Part shown: piece by piece, positions 4,787 through 6,243 of the stretch
Layout: each line of letters opens with the position of its first letter
How positions within the stretch are numbered: the first letter of the stretch is position 1
Source: Dehalococcoidales bacterium
Lineage (GTDB): Bacteria; Chloroflexota; Dehalococcoidia; Dehalococcoidales; UBA3254
Assembly: GCA_028718465.1 (NCBI GenBank)
Contig: JAQULX010000182.1
Span: 1-6,243 of the forward strand
Reading direction: 5' to 3'
DNA length: 6,243 bases
The notes under the pieces: model-generated
Told to the model about the DNA's origin: nothing
The model's input: the letters and a program-made list of their open reading frames with translations, nothing else
Databases searched by the model: none
Program-made: the position numbers and the translations under genes

Positions 4787-6243
4787 ATGGAAAAGGAAAT
4801 ACATTCCAAGGAAGCCTTGCTAACTGAACTGGAGCAGCGCAGGCAGAAGATAGCGGCCATGGGTGGGCCGGACCGGATTGCCATTCAGAATAAAAAGAAT
4901 AAGCTCACCGCCCGGGAGCGCATCAACCTTCTGACAGACCCAGGAACTTTCCATGAACTGTGGATGTTCGGTTCCAGCCGGGGCACCTTAAGCCCGGATG
5001 AAGCTCCGGCGGATGCTGTGATCACAGGCTATGGAGAAGTAAACGGCCGGACTGTCTACGTCTACTCCCAGGACTTCACCACCCAGGGAGGCACGCTGGC
5101 CGAGACCCATGCCAATAAAATCTGCCTCTGCCTGGACGAAGCTATGAAAGCCGGCTGTCCGGTGATCGGAATCAACGATTCGGGCGGCGCCCGCATCCAG
5201 GACGGGGTGGATGCCCTGGCCGGCTTCGGCAATATGTTTTACCGTAATACCCAGGCTTCCGGCGTTATTCCCCAGATCTGTGCCATCATGGGTCCCTGCG
5301 CCGGGGGAGCGGTCTATTCTCCGGCCTTGATGGACTTCATTTTCATGGTCAAAGGGTCCAGCTACGCCTATATTACCGGTCCCCGCGTGGTCAAAGCTGT
5401 ACTCGGTCAGGAAATTACGGATGAAGAGCTGGGCGGCGCTACCGCTGCACAGAGAAAATCCGGGGTTTGCTGCCGGTCGGAAAACAGCGAGCAGGAATGC
5501 ATTTCCAATATCAAAGAATTGTTAAGCTACCTGCCGCAGAGCAACCGTGAAAAGCCCCCCCGGGTGGACTGGGGAGATCCAGCCGACCGTCGCGATGTAA
5601 AATGGTTCGATATCGTGCCCTCAGATCCTTCCATGCCATATGATATGCGTAAAATAATTAAAAGCATATTCGATCAAAAACCGGACAGCGGCAAAAACTA
5701 TTTTGAGCTCTTCCCGGAATGGGCCACCAATATAATTACCTGCTTTGCCCGCCTCAATGGTTACAGCGTCGGCATCATCGCTAACCAACCGTCGTCAAAG
5801 GCTGGCTGCCTGGATATCGATGCCAGCGACAAAGCCTCCCGCTTCATCCGTTTCTGCGACGCCTTCAATATCCCCCTGGTAACTATCGTGGACGTGCCCG
5901 GTTATCTGCCGGGGACGGGGCAGGAGTGGGGAGGAATTATCCGCCATGGCGCCAAGATGCTCTTCGCTTATTCTGAAGCCACTGTACCCAAATTAACAGT
6001 AGTGCTCCGCAAGGCTTATGGCGGCGCTTACATCGGTATGTGCAGCCGGGGACTGGGAGCGGACCTCGTGATGAGTTGGCCGTGCGGCGAGTTGGCCGTC
6101 ATGGGGCCGGAGGGAGCTGCTCCGATTATTTACCGTAAGGAACTGGAGAAGGCAGCCGATCCTAAAGCCGCTTTGCAGGAAAAGATAGCAGAGTATCGGA
6201 AGCAGTTCGCTAATCCTTACCTGCCCGCCAGACACTTGCATGT
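4787..6243 (+). CDS. Acyl-CoA carboxyltransferase beta subunit (PccB/MmdA-type), C-terminus missing
   Basis: The 485 visible codons have no stop; the family is about 510-520 residues, so roughly 30 are lost at the edge. It is the carboxyltransferase of a biotin-dependent enzyme, moving CO2 between biotin and an acyl-CoA in propionyl-/acetyl-CoA carboxylases or in methylmalonyl-CoA decarboxylase. Two crotonase-like halves are clear. In the N-half, KLTARERINLL (39-49), NDSGGARIQDGVDAL (130-144) and GPCAGGAVYSPAL (169-181, oxyanion loop) are present. In the C-half, DVPGYLPGTGQEWGGIIRHG (369-388) and RKAYGGAYIGM (408-418) are present. Ile416 occupies the site equivalent to Asp422 of Streptomyces PccB, where acetyl-CoA-accepting AccB has Ile. 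The usual GGAxxHxxxSGVAH reads with Ala221 and Cys229 in place of both His. The biotin carboxylase and carrier, or decarboxylase membrane subunits, are not in the window. Substrate is uncertain, so no symbol is given. Confidence 0.93.
   Translation, partial: MEKEIHSKEALLTELEQRRQKIAAMGGPDRIAIQNKKNKLTARERINLLTDPGTFHELWMFGSSRGTLSPDEAPADAVITGYGEVNGRTVYVYSQDFTTQGGTLAETHANKICLCLDEAMKAGCPVIGINDSGGARIQDGVDALAGFGNMFYRNTQASGVIPQICAIMGPCAGGAVYSPALMDFIFMVKGSSYAYITGPRVVKAVLGQEITDEELGGATAAQRKSGVCCRSENSEQECISNIKELLSYLPQSNREKPPRVDWGDPADRRDVKWFDIVPSDPSMPYDMRKIIKSIFDQKPDSGKNYFELFPEWATNIITCFARLNGYSVGIIANQPSSKAGCLDIDASDKASRFIRFCDAFNIPLVTIVDVPGYLPGTGQEWGGIIRHGAKMLFAYSEATVPKLTVVLRKAYGGAYIGMCSRGLGADLVMSWPCGELAVMGPEGAAPIIYRKELEKAADPKAALQEKIAEYRKQFANPYLPARHLH

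Noticed and set aside
5993..6241. Antisense open frame of 82 codons
   Set aside because: It is a shadow of the carboxyltransferase.

Overview
This 6.2-kb window is a bacterial chromosome fragment with five protein genes and no RNA genes, CRISPR arrays or complete insertion sequences. The SurE protein, read from memory of the family, looks most like SurE of Dehalococcoidia (Chloroflexota). The acyl-CoA genes and the oxidoreductase fit an anaerobic or sediment member of that class or a similar anaerobe. This assignment is an inference of modest confidence.

Layout: (1) bases 1-727, minus strand: the N-terminal 242 residues of an FAD-dependent oxidoreductase of the phytoene-desaturase/PYROXD2-like type, running off the left edge. 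(2) 728-870: a divergent control region with four GTTAT/ATAAC half-sites arranged as two nearly concentric inverted repeats, overlapping a candidate promoter for the next gene. (3) 871-2139, plus strand: a DeoR-type HTH plus WYL-domain regulator whose C-terminus carries an intact IS5/IS402-type transposase N-terminal domain (DUF4096-like) and no DDE catalytic domain. This is the most unusual object in the window. (4) 2140-2291: a convergent spacer with inverted repeats but no clear terminator. (5) 2292-3083, minus strand: surE, a nucleotidase, starting at GTG. (6) 3084-3324: a divergent spacer with a near-consensus sigma-70 promoter (TTGACA, 17 bp, TAGAAT). A 9-bp direct repeat at 11-bp period abuts its -35 box. 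(7) 3325-4581, plus strand: a thiolase-family protein lacking the second catalytic cysteine. (8) 4582-4786: a leader or spacer with two mutually exclusive weak hairpins. (9) 4787-6243, plus strand: the first 485 residues of a biotin-dependent acyl-CoA carboxyltransferase beta subunit, running off the right edge.

How the genes may work together: the regulator is placed to control itself and the divergent oxidoreductase through the half-site array. The thiolase and carboxyltransferase lie in the same orientation and probably serve one acyl-CoA pathway. Both carry substitutions at conserved functional positions (thiolase Cys to Pro and NEAF to QEAF; carboxyltransferase Ile at the PCC/ACC specificity position), so standard names such as acetyl-CoA acetyltransferase or propionyl-CoA carboxylase should be used cautiously. 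surE looks like a housekeeping gene between the two groups.
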